Shown piece by piece: positions 1 through 7,619 of a stretch of 8,749 bases of DNA; position 1 is the first letter of the stretch, and each line of letters opens with the position of its first letter. The translations under genes were made by a program, and so were the position numbers. Below the pieces are notes generated by a model. That model did no database searches. It worked only from the letters and a program-made list of their open reading frames with translations, and was not told where the DNA came from. Location of the stretch: contig JBQCEN010000305.1 in assembly GCA_051960215.1 (NCBI GenBank), positions 1-8,749 of the forward strand, written 5' to 3'. Source of the stretch: Pararhizobium_B sp051960215. Lineage in GTDB: Bacteria; Pseudomonadota; Alphaproteobacteria; Rhizobiales; Rhizobiaceae.

Positions 1-1
1 G

Positions 2-1111
2 GTGACGCTCGTGCTTGCCCGGCGACCCTACGAGATCACCACGCTGCGGGCCGACGTCGAGACCGACGGACGCCGGGCGAAGGTCGCCTTCGGCAAGGAC
101 TGGACGGTCGACGCCCGGCGCCGCGACCTGACGATCAACGCGCTCTATGTCGGCCCCGACGGCAACGTCGTCGATCTCGTCGACGGCCTGAAGGACATGG
201 AGGAAGGCGCGGTGCGTTTCATCGGCGATCCGGCCGACCGCATCGCCGAGGACTATCTGCGGGTTCTGCGCTTCTTCCGCTTCTTCGCCTGGTACGGTTC
301 GGGGCGGCCGGACGCGGAGGCGCTCAAGGCCTGCGCCGCGGCGCGCTCGAAGCTTTCCGGCCTCTCGGCCGAACGTGTCTGGTCGGAGCTGAAGAAGCTC
401 CTCTCTGCCCCCGACCCCGGCCGGGCGCTGCTCTGGATGCGCCAGACGGGCGTGCTGACGGAGGTTCTCCCGGAGACGGAGAAGTGGGGCATCGATGCGA
501 TCCCGGCGCTCATCAAGACCGAAGGCGCCTTCGGCTGGCAGCCGGACCCGATGCTGAGGCTCGCGGCGATGATCCCGCCGGACGCCGAGCGGGTCGCGGC
601 ACTGTCGCGGCGCCTCAAGATGTCGCGGGCCGAGGCGGGACGGCTGCTCGCCTGGATCGAGGCGCCGACGGTCGCCTACGACATGAAGGATGTCGTCTTC
701 GACCGGCTGCTCTACGGCGCCGACCGGATGGCGGTGCTCGACCGGTTGAAGCTGCAGCTGTCAAGCGCGCGCGCCCGCGCCATCAGCGATCGGAATGCGA
801 TGGTGGAAGCGGGAGGCTTCTCGCGGCTCGTCGTCCGCGCCGAGCGCTGGACGAGGCCGACGTTCCCGCTGAGCGGCAACGACCTGATTAAGAGCGGGCT
901 GGAGCCCGGCCCGGACATCGGCGCGACGCAGCGCCGGCTCGAGGCGCTCTGGATCGAGAGCAACTTCAAGCTCGACCGTGAGGCACTGCTCGCGCGTATC
1001 GGCGATGGCGCCGACCTGTCATCCCCGGGCTCGGCCCGGGAACCTGAGAGTTCGTCTAAGCGCGAGACGTCGGCAGATGGTCGGGACGAGCCCGACCATG
1101 ACGCGGAGTGA
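2..1111 (+). CDS. cca: CCA tRNA nucleotidyltransferase, 5'-truncated by the window edge
   Basis: Enzyme that adds or repairs the 3' CCA end of tRNAs in the cytoplasm, using CTP and ATP. The gene is open at the left edge. The first visible codon is an internal Val, because the N-terminal catalytic part (with the GxxR/DxD region of the nucleotidyltransferase fold) lies upstream. Visible class II motifs are RRRDLTINA (visible residues 39-47) and the helix EDYLRVLRFFR (83-93), as in the poly(A) polymerase/CCA family, followed by the helical tRNA-binding C-terminal region. Recognisable homology seems to stop near LLARIGD, around position 1008. The remaining ~35 residues are low-complexity (Ser, Arg, Glu, Asp) and are encoded by a palindromic repeat at 1018-1102, so this tail is probably not functional enzyme sequence. 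The gene is convergent with the DUF1059 gene, with only 6 bases between stop codons. Confidence 0.93.
   Translation: MTLVLARRPYEITTLRADVETDGRRAKVAFGKDWTVDARRRDLTINALYVGPDGNVVDLVDGLKDMEEGAVRFIGDPADRIAEDYLRVLRFFRFFAWYGSGRPDAEALKACAAARSKLSGLSAERVWSELKKLLSAPDPGRALLWMRQTGVLTEVLPETEKWGIDAIPALIKTEGAFGWQPDPMLRLAAMIPPDAERVAALSRRLKMSRAEAGRLLAWIEAPTVAYDMKDVVFDRLLYGADRMAVLDRLKLQLSSARARAISDRNAMVEAGGFSRLVVRAERWTRPTFPLSGNDLIKSGLEPGPDIGATQRRLEALWIESNFKLDREALLARIGDGADLSSPGSAREPESSSKRETSADGRDEPDHDAE
1018..1102. repeat. Two-hairpin palindromic interspersed repeat overlapping the cca 3' end
   Basis: This ~85 bp unit is bounded by inverted ends GTCAT (1018-1022) and ATGAC (1098-1102). It contains two perfect palindromes: a 7-bp stem CCCGGGC/GCCCGGG (1024-1030 and 1034-1040, loop TCG) and a 9-bp stem ATGGTCGGG/CCCGACCAT (1077-1085 and 1091-1099, loop ACGAG). 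Hairpins of this wording (CCCGGGC.. and ..GGTCGGGA-N-GCCCGACC) are familiar from short intergenic repeats of rhizobial and related genomes, such as the RIME class; the exact family name is my inference. It forms the last ~30 codons of cca and lies between two convergent genes, where its hairpins could protect mRNA ends or help stop transcription. No second copy was seen in this window. Confidence 0.7.
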
Positions 1112-1117
1112 AAGGCG

Positions 1118-1309
1118 TCAGGCGGCGGCCGCCGGCTTCTCGTCGGTGATGCGCTGCTTGATGTTCTCCACCATGGTCTCGCGGATGGTGGTCTCGCCAT
1201 GCGCATCGCGCAGATGCTCCACCGCGCGGCGCACGACCTCGGCCTCGTCATCGGCGCGCGTATGCCAGTCGCAGCCGGGCACCAGCGATCCGCAATCGAA
1301 CCTTCTCAT
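1118..1309 (-). CDS. DUF1059 small protein (predicted metal-binding)
   Basis: A 63-residue cytoplasmic protein matching the DUF1059 family (COG5466, 'predicted small metal-binding protein'). The start MRRFDCGSLVPGCDWHTR and the later EVVRRAVEHLRDAHGE are typical of the family. Cys6, Cys13, His32 and His37 sit where the family conserves potential metal ligands. Beyond that the function is unknown. The ATG start is well supported by a perfect AAGGAGG Shine-Dalgarno sequence at 1315-1321 (minus strand), 5 bases upstream of it. The Ala-rich end (EKPAAAA) is a non-conserved tail. It lies 85 bases downstream of the broken toxin gene on the same strand, and is convergent with cca. That 85-base gap shows no clear promoter or terminator, so read-through from the toxin-antitoxin transcript is possible but not shown. 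Confidence 0.88.
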   Translation of the reverse strand: MRRFDCGSLVPGCDWHTRADDEAEVVRRAVEHLRDAHGETTIRETMVENIKQRITDEKPAAAA

Positions 1310-1394
1310 CGCATCCTCCTTACGTCTCGATGCTCCCGATCGTAATCAGGAAAAGCGGCGAGAGGGTGAAATGGTTCCCGGTCTCCGGCTCCGC

Positions 1395-1780
1395 TCAGAG
1401 GCAGCGGACCGGCGCCGGATACCGGGCGATCATTTCATCGACCGTGATCAGGGTGATCTCCTCGACAATTGCCTGGGAAATCAGGATGCGATCGAAGGGG
1501 TCCTTGTGGATGGCCGGAAGCACGCCGACACCGACCGCGTGTTCTCCGGTGATGGCAAGTTCTCGATAGCCGTTATCGAGAAGACCGCGCCGGAGGAGAT
1601 GCGGATCGACGGTGAAATCTGGCCGGCCGAGGGATTGCTTGATCGCGACCTCCCAGAGGCTGGCTGAACTAAAGATCAGGTCGTTTTCGCTGTTCTCGAT
1701 TTCGACAAGAGCGGCGGCGGGCAAGCGGTCGGCTCGGCGGCGGCCCAAAGGAGTAGCTGCGTGTCGAGCAGGACCCTCAC
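1395..1780 (-). pseudogene. vapC: VapC-type PIN-domain toxin, frameshifted
   Basis: Type II toxin of the PIN ribonuclease fold (VapC group), interrupted by a one-base loss. Translation starts at GTG 1780-1778, overlapping the antitoxin stop as GTGA, and reads VRVLLDTQLLLWAAAEP. After about position 1731 the frame is lost, and the ribosome meets TGA at 1678-1676 after only 34 codons. The rest of the toxin continues in the next frame: DRLPAAA..., SLWEVAIK, DPFDRILISQA and LITVD, to TGA at 1397-1395. Restoring one base near 1730/1731 gives exactly 128 codons, the usual size of this family, with the acidic active-site residues Asp6, Glu44, Asp97 and Asp115 all present. As sequenced, no single product joins Asp6 to the others, so the toxin should be inactive unless this is a sequencing error or ribosomal frameshifting occurs. 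The high quality of the remaining sequence suggests the lesion is recent. Confidence 0.85.
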
Positions 1781-2025
1781 GCGTCGCCGGCGCCGAACAT
1801 CTGCTCGATTTCCGTCTCGCCCATGCGGTCGAAATCGTCAGGCACCTTGAACCGGCCAGCCATGAAGCCGACCCGACGCATCGCGTGCGGCGCCGGCGCG
1901 CCGAGCGCGGTGACCTTGACCATCGGCCTGCCGGCCTTGGCGATGACGAAAGCCTCCCCCTTCGCCGCTTTCTCGATGAGGCGCGACAGGTGGGTCTTGG
2001 CTTCATGGATATTGATGGTGCGCAT
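1777..2025 (-). CDS. Phd/YefM-family antitoxin, partner of the VapC-type toxin
   Basis: An 82-residue antitoxin. The N-terminal half (MRTINIHEAKTHLSRLIEKA, then GEAFVIAKAGRPMVKV) is the Phd/YefM DNA-binding and dimerisation fold. The C-terminal part (roughly residues 50-82: RRVGFMAGRF, VPDDFDRMGETEIEQMF) is the flexible toxin-wrapping segment typical of antitoxins paired with 128-residue PIN toxins. Such antitoxins neutralise the toxin and, with it, repress their own promoter. The frame is intact and its TGA overlaps the toxin GTG by four bases, indicating translational coupling. The Shine-Dalgarno sequence is weak (CGGA about 7 bases before ATG 2025-2023). A partly symmetric A/T-rich element immediately upstream (2037-2054) is a candidate operator. 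With its toxin broken, this may now act as an orphan antitoxin. Confidence 0.87.
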   Translation of the reverse strand: MRTINIHEAKTHLSRLIEKAAKGEAFVIAKAGRPMVKVTALGAPAPHAMRRVGFMAGRFKVPDDFDRMGETEIEQMFGAGDA

Positions 2026-2035
2026 GGCCGATCCG

Positions 2036-2076
2036 TTTAGTCCACCAGACTTAGTTTACCGGGATCGATCGTTCAA
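2036..2076 (-). promoter_or_regulatory. Candidate promoter/operator of the toxin-antitoxin pair
   Basis: Directly upstream of the antitoxin is an A/T-richer patch with the inverted repeat AGTC-CACCA-GACT (2039-2051), flanked by TTTA/TTAG-like bases. On the minus strand a TTGAAC hexamer (2071-2076) lies 17 bases before TAAGTC (2048-2053), which would be a -35/-10 pair with a weak -10. Phd-type antitoxins commonly autorepress at palindromes overlapping the -10, so the position is right, but the sequence match is modest. Confidence 0.3.
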
Positions 2077-2118
2077 GCCTGTGCGCCCGGTGTCAGAAGG
2101 GCACCGGCGGAGTGCGGC

Positions 2119-3030
2119 TTAAGGCCAGCGCACCGCCGGCGGCAGGGAGGAGAGGATGGAGGCGACATTGCCGCCGGTCTTCAGCCCGAAGATCGTGCCG
2201 CGGTCGTAGAGCAGGTTGAACTCGACGTAGCGGCCGCGGCGCACGAGCTGCTCGTCACGGTCGGCCTCCGTCCAGGGTTCGTTGAAGTTCGCCCGGACGA
2301 TTCGCGGATAGACGATCGCGAAGGCGCGGCCGACGTCTTGGGTAAAGGCGAAGTCGGCCGCCCAGCCGCCGTCCTCCTCGCTCGAATGCAGGTAGTCGTA
2401 GAAGATGCCGCCGATGCCGCGCGGCTCGTTGCGGTGCTTCAGGAAGAAGTATTCATCGCACCAGGTCTTGTAGCGCTGGTAATCCGCGATGGCGTGCCGG
2501 TTGCAGGCGATCTGCATGGCGCGGTGGAAGAGCTGCGCATCCGGGTCCGACGGGATGCGGCGCCGGTCGAGCACCGGCGTCAGGTCGGCGCCGCCGCCGA
2601 ACCACTGGCGCGAGGTGACGACCATGCGCGTGTTCATGTGCACCGTCGGCACGTGCGGGTTCACCGGATGGGCGATCAGCGAGATTCCGGAGGCCCAGAA
2701 GCGCGGGTCCTCCTCCGCGCCGGGGATCTGCGAGCGGAATTCCGGCGAGAACTCGCCATGGACGGTGGAGGTGTGGACGCCCGCCTTCTCGAAGACGCGG
2801 CCGTGCAGCATCGTCATGACGCCACCGCCGCCTTCCGCCTCGCCGCGCGCCCATTCGTTCCGTTCAAAACGACCTGGCGGCTCGTCGGAGAGCGGTCCCG
2901 TCAGCTCGTCCTCGATCTTCTCGAACTGGGCGCAGATCGTGTCGCGGAGCGCCTCGAACCAGTCCTTCGCCTTCGCCTTCTTCTCCTCGATGTCGTCGGG
3001 GATTCCGGCAGGCAGGTCTGGGCGTTCCAT
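2119..3030 (-). CDS. hemF: Oxygen-dependent coproporphyrinogen III oxidase
   Basis: Converts coproporphyrinogen III to protoporphyrinogen IX by two O2-dependent oxidative decarboxylations, the aerobic step of heme synthesis; cytoplasmic homodimer. Length is 303 residues, normal for HemF. Visible family blocks are GVHTSTVHGEFS (84-95), the His-rich stretch around 112-135 (FWASGISLIAHP, then TVHMNTR), WFGGGADLTP (143-152) and the full PROSITE-type signature from Lys188 to Asp212 (KTWCDEYFFLKHR, RGIGGIFYD). The end ILSSLPPAVRWP is also typical. The open frame runs far upstream to 3612, but homology starts at MERPDLPAGIP. The ATG at 3030-3028 has GGAGG nine bases upstream, so I chose this start. 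The gene is divergent from the 86-residue gene at 3178. The 147-base spacer carries ACCTG/CAGGT half-sites 29-58 bases from the start codon, which could serve regulation. Confidence 0.96.
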   Translation of the reverse strand: MERPDLPAGIPDDIEEKKAKAKDWFEALRDTICAQFEKIEDELTGPLSDEPPGRFERNEWARGEAEGGGGVMTMLHGRVFEKAGVHTSTVHGEFSPEFRSQIPGAEEDPRFWASGISLIAHPVNPHVPTVHMNTRMVVTSRQWFGGGADLTPVLDRRRIPSDPDAQLFHRAMQIACNRHAIADYQRYKTWCDEYFFLKHRNEPRGIGGIFYDYLHSSEEDGGWAADFAFTQDVGRAFAIVYPRIVRANFNEPWTEADRDEQLVRRGRYVEFNLLYDRGTIFGLKTGGNVASILSSLPPAVRWP

Positions 3031-3058
3031 GGCGTCCGTCCTCCGTTTCTGGCGCCGG

Positions 3059-3088
3059 ACCTGATTAGCAGGTGCGAAAGAGACCTGC
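3059..3088. promoter_or_regulatory. ACCTG/CAGGT half-site cluster upstream of hemF
   Basis: A perfect 15-base palindrome ACCTG-ATTAG-CAGGT (3059-3073) is followed by a third half-site ACCTGC (3083-3088). The latter also pairs with GCAGGT (3068-3073) across a 9-base gap. Three spaced copies of one pentamer in alternating orientation, just before the hemF start codon on the minus strand, look like a protein-binding site or two mutually exclusive 5'-leader hairpins. I cannot assign a regulator: it does not match the FNR/FixK (TTGAT-N4-ATCAA) or Irr ICE patterns. Confidence 0.4.
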
Positions 3089-3095
3089 CAGTGCG

Positions 3096-3115
3096 GCGGC
3101 CGCTCCTCCGGCCGC
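3096..3115. repeat. GC-rich hairpin in the hemF/hypothetical gene spacer
   Basis: A perfect 7-bp inverted repeat GCGGCCG/CGGCCGC (3096-3102 and 3109-3115) with the six-base loop CTCCTC. It has no adjacent T run on either strand, and the flanking genes are divergent, so it is not an obvious terminator. It may fold in the leader of either gene. Its role is unknown. Confidence 0.4.
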
Positions 3116-3177
3116 AGAATCGACTCGCAAAAGGCTTGATCGCGCATTAGCTTTTCCGCGAAGAGGTGCATCCCGCC

Positions 3178-3438
3178 ATGGCCCGAGTGCCGTCTCCGCC
3201 GCCGATGACCGGCCTTCGCCGCCAGATTGCCCGCGGGCGGGCGGAGGGCGGCCGCGCGGCGTCCGGCAGCTTCGTGCGCGAGACCTACCGCTTGTCGCGG
3301 CGGGACGCGCGGGCGAAGGCGCGCGAATGGTTCGACACGTGGCCGAAGGCCGCCTACTGGACGGCGGTCGAAAGCTGGCGCCAGCTCCCCGACGGCGAGA
3401 TCGAATTCACCATGCGCCGCCTGCCGACGGCGGACTGA
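3178..3438 (+). CDS. Uncharacterised small basic protein divergent from hemF
   Basis: I do not recognise a named family. The 86-residue product is rich in Arg, begins MARVPSPPPMTGLRRQIARG, and carries a denser, probably structured second half: RETYRLSRRDARAKAREWF, then WPKAAYWTAVESWRQLP and EIEFTMRRLPTAD. Aromatic residues cluster (Trp-Phe, Tyr-Trp, Trp) and no signal peptide or membrane span is visible. The codon use is like that of its neighbours, and the mix of charged and aromatic residues looks protein-like rather than random high-GC frame. An in-frame GTG at 3166 would add MHPA, but GAGGTG (3163-3168) lies about 9 bases before ATG 3178, so I prefer the ATG. It is divergent from hemF across 147 bases. 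A shared regulatory region is possible but unproven. Confidence 0.72.
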   Translation: MARVPSPPPMTGLRRQIARGRAEGGRAASGSFVRETYRLSRRDARAKAREWFDTWPKAAYWTAVESWRQLPDGEIEFTMRRLPTAD

Positions 3439-3871
3439 GCGATCCGAAGACGGTTCCGAGGCTTTGCCGGGTCCCGCCGCCGGGCATGGGGGTGGCGGAA
3501 TGTCGCAAAATCGGGTAGGAAGCGTCCGTCGCAGCACCAAGAAGATGGAGGTTCTGATGATCGGACATATCGGGAATCTCCCGCCGCGGGCGGCTTCGGT
3601 CGCTCTCGTCACTCGCGGTCTTCGTGCCGGCCAGTCGTCCTGATTTCAAAGCGACACCCACTTAGAGGCACTGACCGCGGCGCTCGTTAAGCTCCGAAGA
3701 GTCGTGTCATGTCCATTCGTTTCATCCGCCGGCATCGGCCGGCCGCCAAGACTGAAGAATTCAATGCGATTGCGCGGCCGCCCGATGCGGCCTGCGGCGC
3801 GGGCTTTGCCGCCGAGCGGCGTGGCGCGCGCCGCCGTCGCTTTCGCCCTTCGCCATTCCGGAGTCCTCTCG
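3439..3871. other. 433-base stretch without a recognised gene
   Basis: Between the stop of the small basic protein and the ABC exporter start, I see no known protein or RNA gene. It holds a possible 28-codon small ORF with a strong ribosome-binding site (3557-3643). Inside that ORF is a 5-bp GC stem CCGCC/GGCGG (3581-3593). A longer frame in phase with the ABC exporter also runs from 3704 through Arg/Pro/Ala-rich sequence that is not conserved-looking. No convincing -35/-10 pair for the exporter could be picked out, although its promoter must lie here or upstream. Confidence 0.5.
3557..3643 (+). CDS. Possible small ORF (28 aa) or leader peptide
   Basis: An ATG at 3557 is preceded by a perfect GGAGG (3547-3551) with a five-base spacer, the best Shine-Dalgarno placement in this half of the window. 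It opens 28 codons starting MIGHIGNLPPRAAS and ending LRAGQSS, then TGA at 3641. An in-frame ATG at 3545 would overlap the Shine-Dalgarno and is less likely. The peptide is mildly basic, with no clear transmembrane helix. A GC stem (3581-3593) lies within the frame. It could be an independent small protein or a leader peptide for the ABC exporter 228 bases downstream. I do not recognise the sequence, and a chance frame is possible in DNA of this composition. Confidence 0.35.
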   Translation: MIGHIGNLPPRAASVALVTRGLRAGQSS

Positions 3872-5731
<1,860 letters not shown>

Positions 5732-5756
5732 TCGGCTGTCGCCGCCGAGGCGATTT

Positions 5757-6209
5757 CTACTGGTCGGCCAGGCGCCGGAGCAGGGCGACCGCGCCAGCAA
5801 GGTTCTCCTGCTCGGCCGGCGTCAGGCGGGCGAGGATGGCCTTCAGCAACCAGTCCTGGCGCGCCGCGCGCCCGGCTTCGAGCCGGCGGCGGCAGGTCTC
5901 GGTCAGGGAGAGGATCGTCTGGCGGCCGTCTTTCGGATCGGGCGCACCGGTGACGAGGCCGGCCTCCGTCAGCACGGCGACCGTGGCACCCATCGACTGC
6001 GGGCGCACGCCTTCCAGGCGGGCCAACGCCGACACCGTCGCCGGCCCTTCCCGCTCGAGGTGCCGCAGCACCGATTTTTGCGACCAGGTGAGATCGCCGG
6101 GATTGCCCTGCTCGCGCAGGCGGCGGCGCAGCCGCCCGATCACGGCCCGCAGGTCCCCGGCGAGGGTTGCGGCCGATTCCTCACCCTGCACTTCGATTTC
6201 CTCTTCCAT
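5757..6209 (-). CDS. MarR-family transcriptional regulator
   Basis: A 150-residue dimeric winged-helix DNA-binding protein. The helix-turn-helix lies around residues 57-84 (ATVSALARLEGVRPQSM, then VLTEAGLV), followed by the wing, whose DPKDGRQ (91-97) is the family hallmark. LTWSQKSVLRHLEREG (40-55) is the typical preceding helix. N- and C-terminal helices would form the dimer interface. MarR proteins usually repress an adjacent efflux gene and release DNA on binding small aromatic or phenolic ligands. Here it is divergent from the MFS exporter across 120 bases, the classic arrangement for direct control of that pump and, through the ATGA overlap, possibly of the second ABC half-transporter. 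The Shine-Dalgarno is weak (AGGGTG, about 5 bases before ATG 6209). The ligand is unknown. Confidence 0.93.
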   Translation of the reverse strand: MEEEIEVQGEESAATLAGDLRAVIGRLRRRLREQGNPGDLTWSQKSVLRHLEREGPATVSALARLEGVRPQSMGATVAVLTEAGLVTGAPDPKDGRQTILSLTETCRRRLEAGRAARQDWLLKAILARLTPAEQENLAGAVALLRRLADQ

Positions 6210-6240
6210 GGGGGCACCCTAAGGGATATGAAGGAAAACT

Positions 6241-6252
6241 GTAAAGCTTGAC
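6241..6252. promoter_or_regulatory. Candidate MarR operator in the marR-MFS spacer
   Basis: GTAAAGCTTGAC is a near-palindrome centred on AAGCTT, with 10 of 12 positions symmetric. On the plus strand it overlaps TTGACT (6248-6253), a possible -35. On the minus strand it overlaps TTTACA (6240-6245), a possible -35 for the regulator. No good -10 follows at the right distance on either strand, so the promoter calls are weak. The location in a divergent MarR-target spacer is the main support. Confidence 0.35.
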
Positions 6253-6270
6253 TTTGCTTCCGCGGCGAGC

Positions 6271-6288
6271 GCCCGAAGTTTTTCGGGC
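6271..6288. repeat. Hairpin in the MFS 5' leader
   Basis: A perfect 7-bp inverted repeat GCCCGAA/TTCGGGC (6271-6277 and 6282-6288) around the loop GTTT, ending 41 bases before the MFS start codon. No U-tract follows on the plus strand, so it is not a standard intrinsic terminator. It could be a leader structure or a second protein-binding palindrome. Confidence 0.4.
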
Positions 6289-6329
6289 CGGACACTGCGC
6301 CGCGCCAGCCTTCTGCGACAAGAGCCACC

Positions 6330-7619
6330 ATGCTGATGCCTTCCGCAAAGGAGCGCGAGCCGGCCGGCGGACGGATCGCGCGGACCGCCCGCGCGACCTT
6401 CCTTGCCCTGAGAACGCGCAATTTCCGCCTGTTCTTCATCGGCCAGACCATCTCCAATACCGGCAACTGGCTGACGCGCGTCGCGCTCATCCTGCTTGTG
6501 CTCGCGATCACCGGCCGCGGGCTCGCCGTCGGTGTCGTCACGGCCTGCGAGTTCGGGCCTGTCCTCTTCCTCTCTGCCTGGGGCGGGGCGATCGCCGACC
6601 GCTCCGACAAGCGGCTGCTCTTGATCGTGACGCAGACGCTCGAGATGCTCCAGTCGCTGGCGCTCGCCGCCGTCGCCGCGCTGCCGCATCCGCCCGTCTC
6701 CCTCCTCTATTTCCTCGCCGTCGTCGGCGGGGCGCTGCTCGCCTTCGACAATCCGCTCCGTCGCTCCTTCGTCACCGAGATGGTGCCTGCGGAGGACATC
6801 CCGAACGCCGTCGTGCTCTACAGCACCATGGTGAACCTCTCGCGCGTCTTCGGGCCGGCGCTCGCCGGGCTGCTCGTGACGACGCTCGGCTACGCTTCGG
6901 CCTTCTCGATCGATGCGGTCAGCTATCTTGCCGTCATCGTCTGCCTTTTCATGATGCGACCGGGCGAGCTCTTCCGCGAGGCGAGCCGCACGCGCGGCCG
7001 CAAGTCCGTGCGCGAGGGCATCGCCTACGTCTTCACGCAGCCGCGGCTCTGGACGAGCTTCGCCATGCTGACGGCGATCGGCATCTTCTCCTACAACTTC
7101 AACGTCACGCTGCCGCTCTTCGTCAAGGACACGCTCGGCTCCACGACGACGGTCTTCACCGTCCTCTATTCGCTCTTCAGCGCCGGCTCGGTGATCGGCG
7201 GCCTCGTCGTCGCCAACCGCGCCTTCGTCAGGATCGAGCACATCGTCATCGGCGCCGCGCTGATGGGCGTCACGCTTTTCGGCCTCGCCTTTGCGCCGGG
7301 CGTGGCGACCGCCGGTGGCGTCATCTTCCTCTCCGGCATGGCGACGATCCTCTACATGACCGCGACGACGGCCATCATCCAGGTCGAGGCGCGGCGCGAC
7401 ATGCACGGCCGGGTGCTGGCGCTGCAGACGGTGATCATGGGCGGAACCCGCCTTTTCGGCGGCCCGCTCCTCGGCTGGTTCGCCGATCTCGCCGGCGGCC
7501 GCATGCCCTTCGTCGTCGGCGGGGCCGCCTGCCTGCTTGCCGCCGCCTTCGGATTCCTGGCGAACCGGGCCGGGCGGACGATTGCCCCTTCCGGATCGGA
7601 GCCTAGATCGCGCCCATGA
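6330..7619 (+). CDS. MFS exporter (DHA3/EntS-like)
   Basis: A 429-residue inner-membrane major facilitator protein, probably a proton-driven exporter of the MFS_3/DHA3 type (relatives include the enterobactin exporter EntS and macrolide pumps). A cytoplasmic basic N-terminus (to about 33) leads to FRLFFIGQTISNTGNWLTR, characteristic of this group. The loop motif GGAIADRSDKR (85-95) is the MFS motif A between helices 2 and 3. Further helices are evident, with a basic central loop (SRTRGRKSVREG, around 222-233) between the two six-helix halves. The start ATG 6330 has only a weak AAGAG upstream, and ATG 6336 is an alternative. The stop TGA overlaps the next ABC gene's ATG as ATGA (7616-7619), implying coupled translation. 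Together with the divergent marR-type gene this is a typical regulated efflux unit. The substrate is unknown. Confidence 0.92.
   Translation: MLMPSAKEREPAGGRIARTARATFLALRTRNFRLFFIGQTISNTGNWLTRVALILLVLAITGRGLAVGVVTACEFGPVLFLSAWGGAIADRSDKRLLLIVTQTLEMLQSLALAAVAALPHPPVSLLYFLAVVGGALLAFDNPLRRSFVTEMVPAEDIPNAVVLYSTMVNLSRVFGPALAGLLVTTLGYASAFSIDAVSYLAVIVCLFMMRPGELFREASRTRGRKSVREGIAYVFTQPRLWTSFAMLTAIGIFSYNFNVTLPLFVKDTLGSTTTVFTVLYSLFSAGSVIGGLVVANRAFVRIEHIVIGAALMGVTLFGLAFAPGVATAGGVIFLSGMATILYMTATTAIIQVEARRDMHGRVLALQTVIMGGTRLFGGPLLGWFADLAGGRMPFVVGGAACLLAAAFGFLANRAGRTIAPSGSEPRSRP

Noticed and set aside
1395..2006. 203-codon continuous minus-strand frame as a single gene
   Set aside because: Only its last ~110 residues are toxin sequence. 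The upstream part is the antitoxin region read in the wrong frame, so it is better explained by a frameshifted toxin.
3132..3150. FNR/FixK-like site TTGATCGCGCATTA near hemF
   Set aside because: Only the left half matches TTGAT; the right half matches ATCAA at one of five positions.
3493..3507. Sigma-54 promoter-like TGGC...GC upstream of the small ORF
   Set aside because: The distance between the GG and GC elements is one base short of the required -24/-12 spacing.
3031..3612. Upstream extension of the hemF frame
   Set aside because: Not HemF-like, overlaps the oppositely transcribed 86-residue gene, and the internal ATG has GGAGG at a suitable distance.
3704..3871. 56-residue N-terminal extension of the first ABC exporter
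   Set aside because: Arg/Pro/Ala-rich, absent from the paralogue, and the ATG at 3872 has a good Shine-Dalgarno.
5739..5756. Possible bidirectional terminator between the convergent ABC and marR genes
   Set aside because: TCGCC-GCCGA-GGCGA gives only a 5-bp stem followed by three T residues; too weak to call.
6228..6251. Seven-codon ORF (MKENCKA) in the marR-MFS spacer
   Set aside because: The AAGGG before it is too close to the ATG, and a frame this short is expected by chance.
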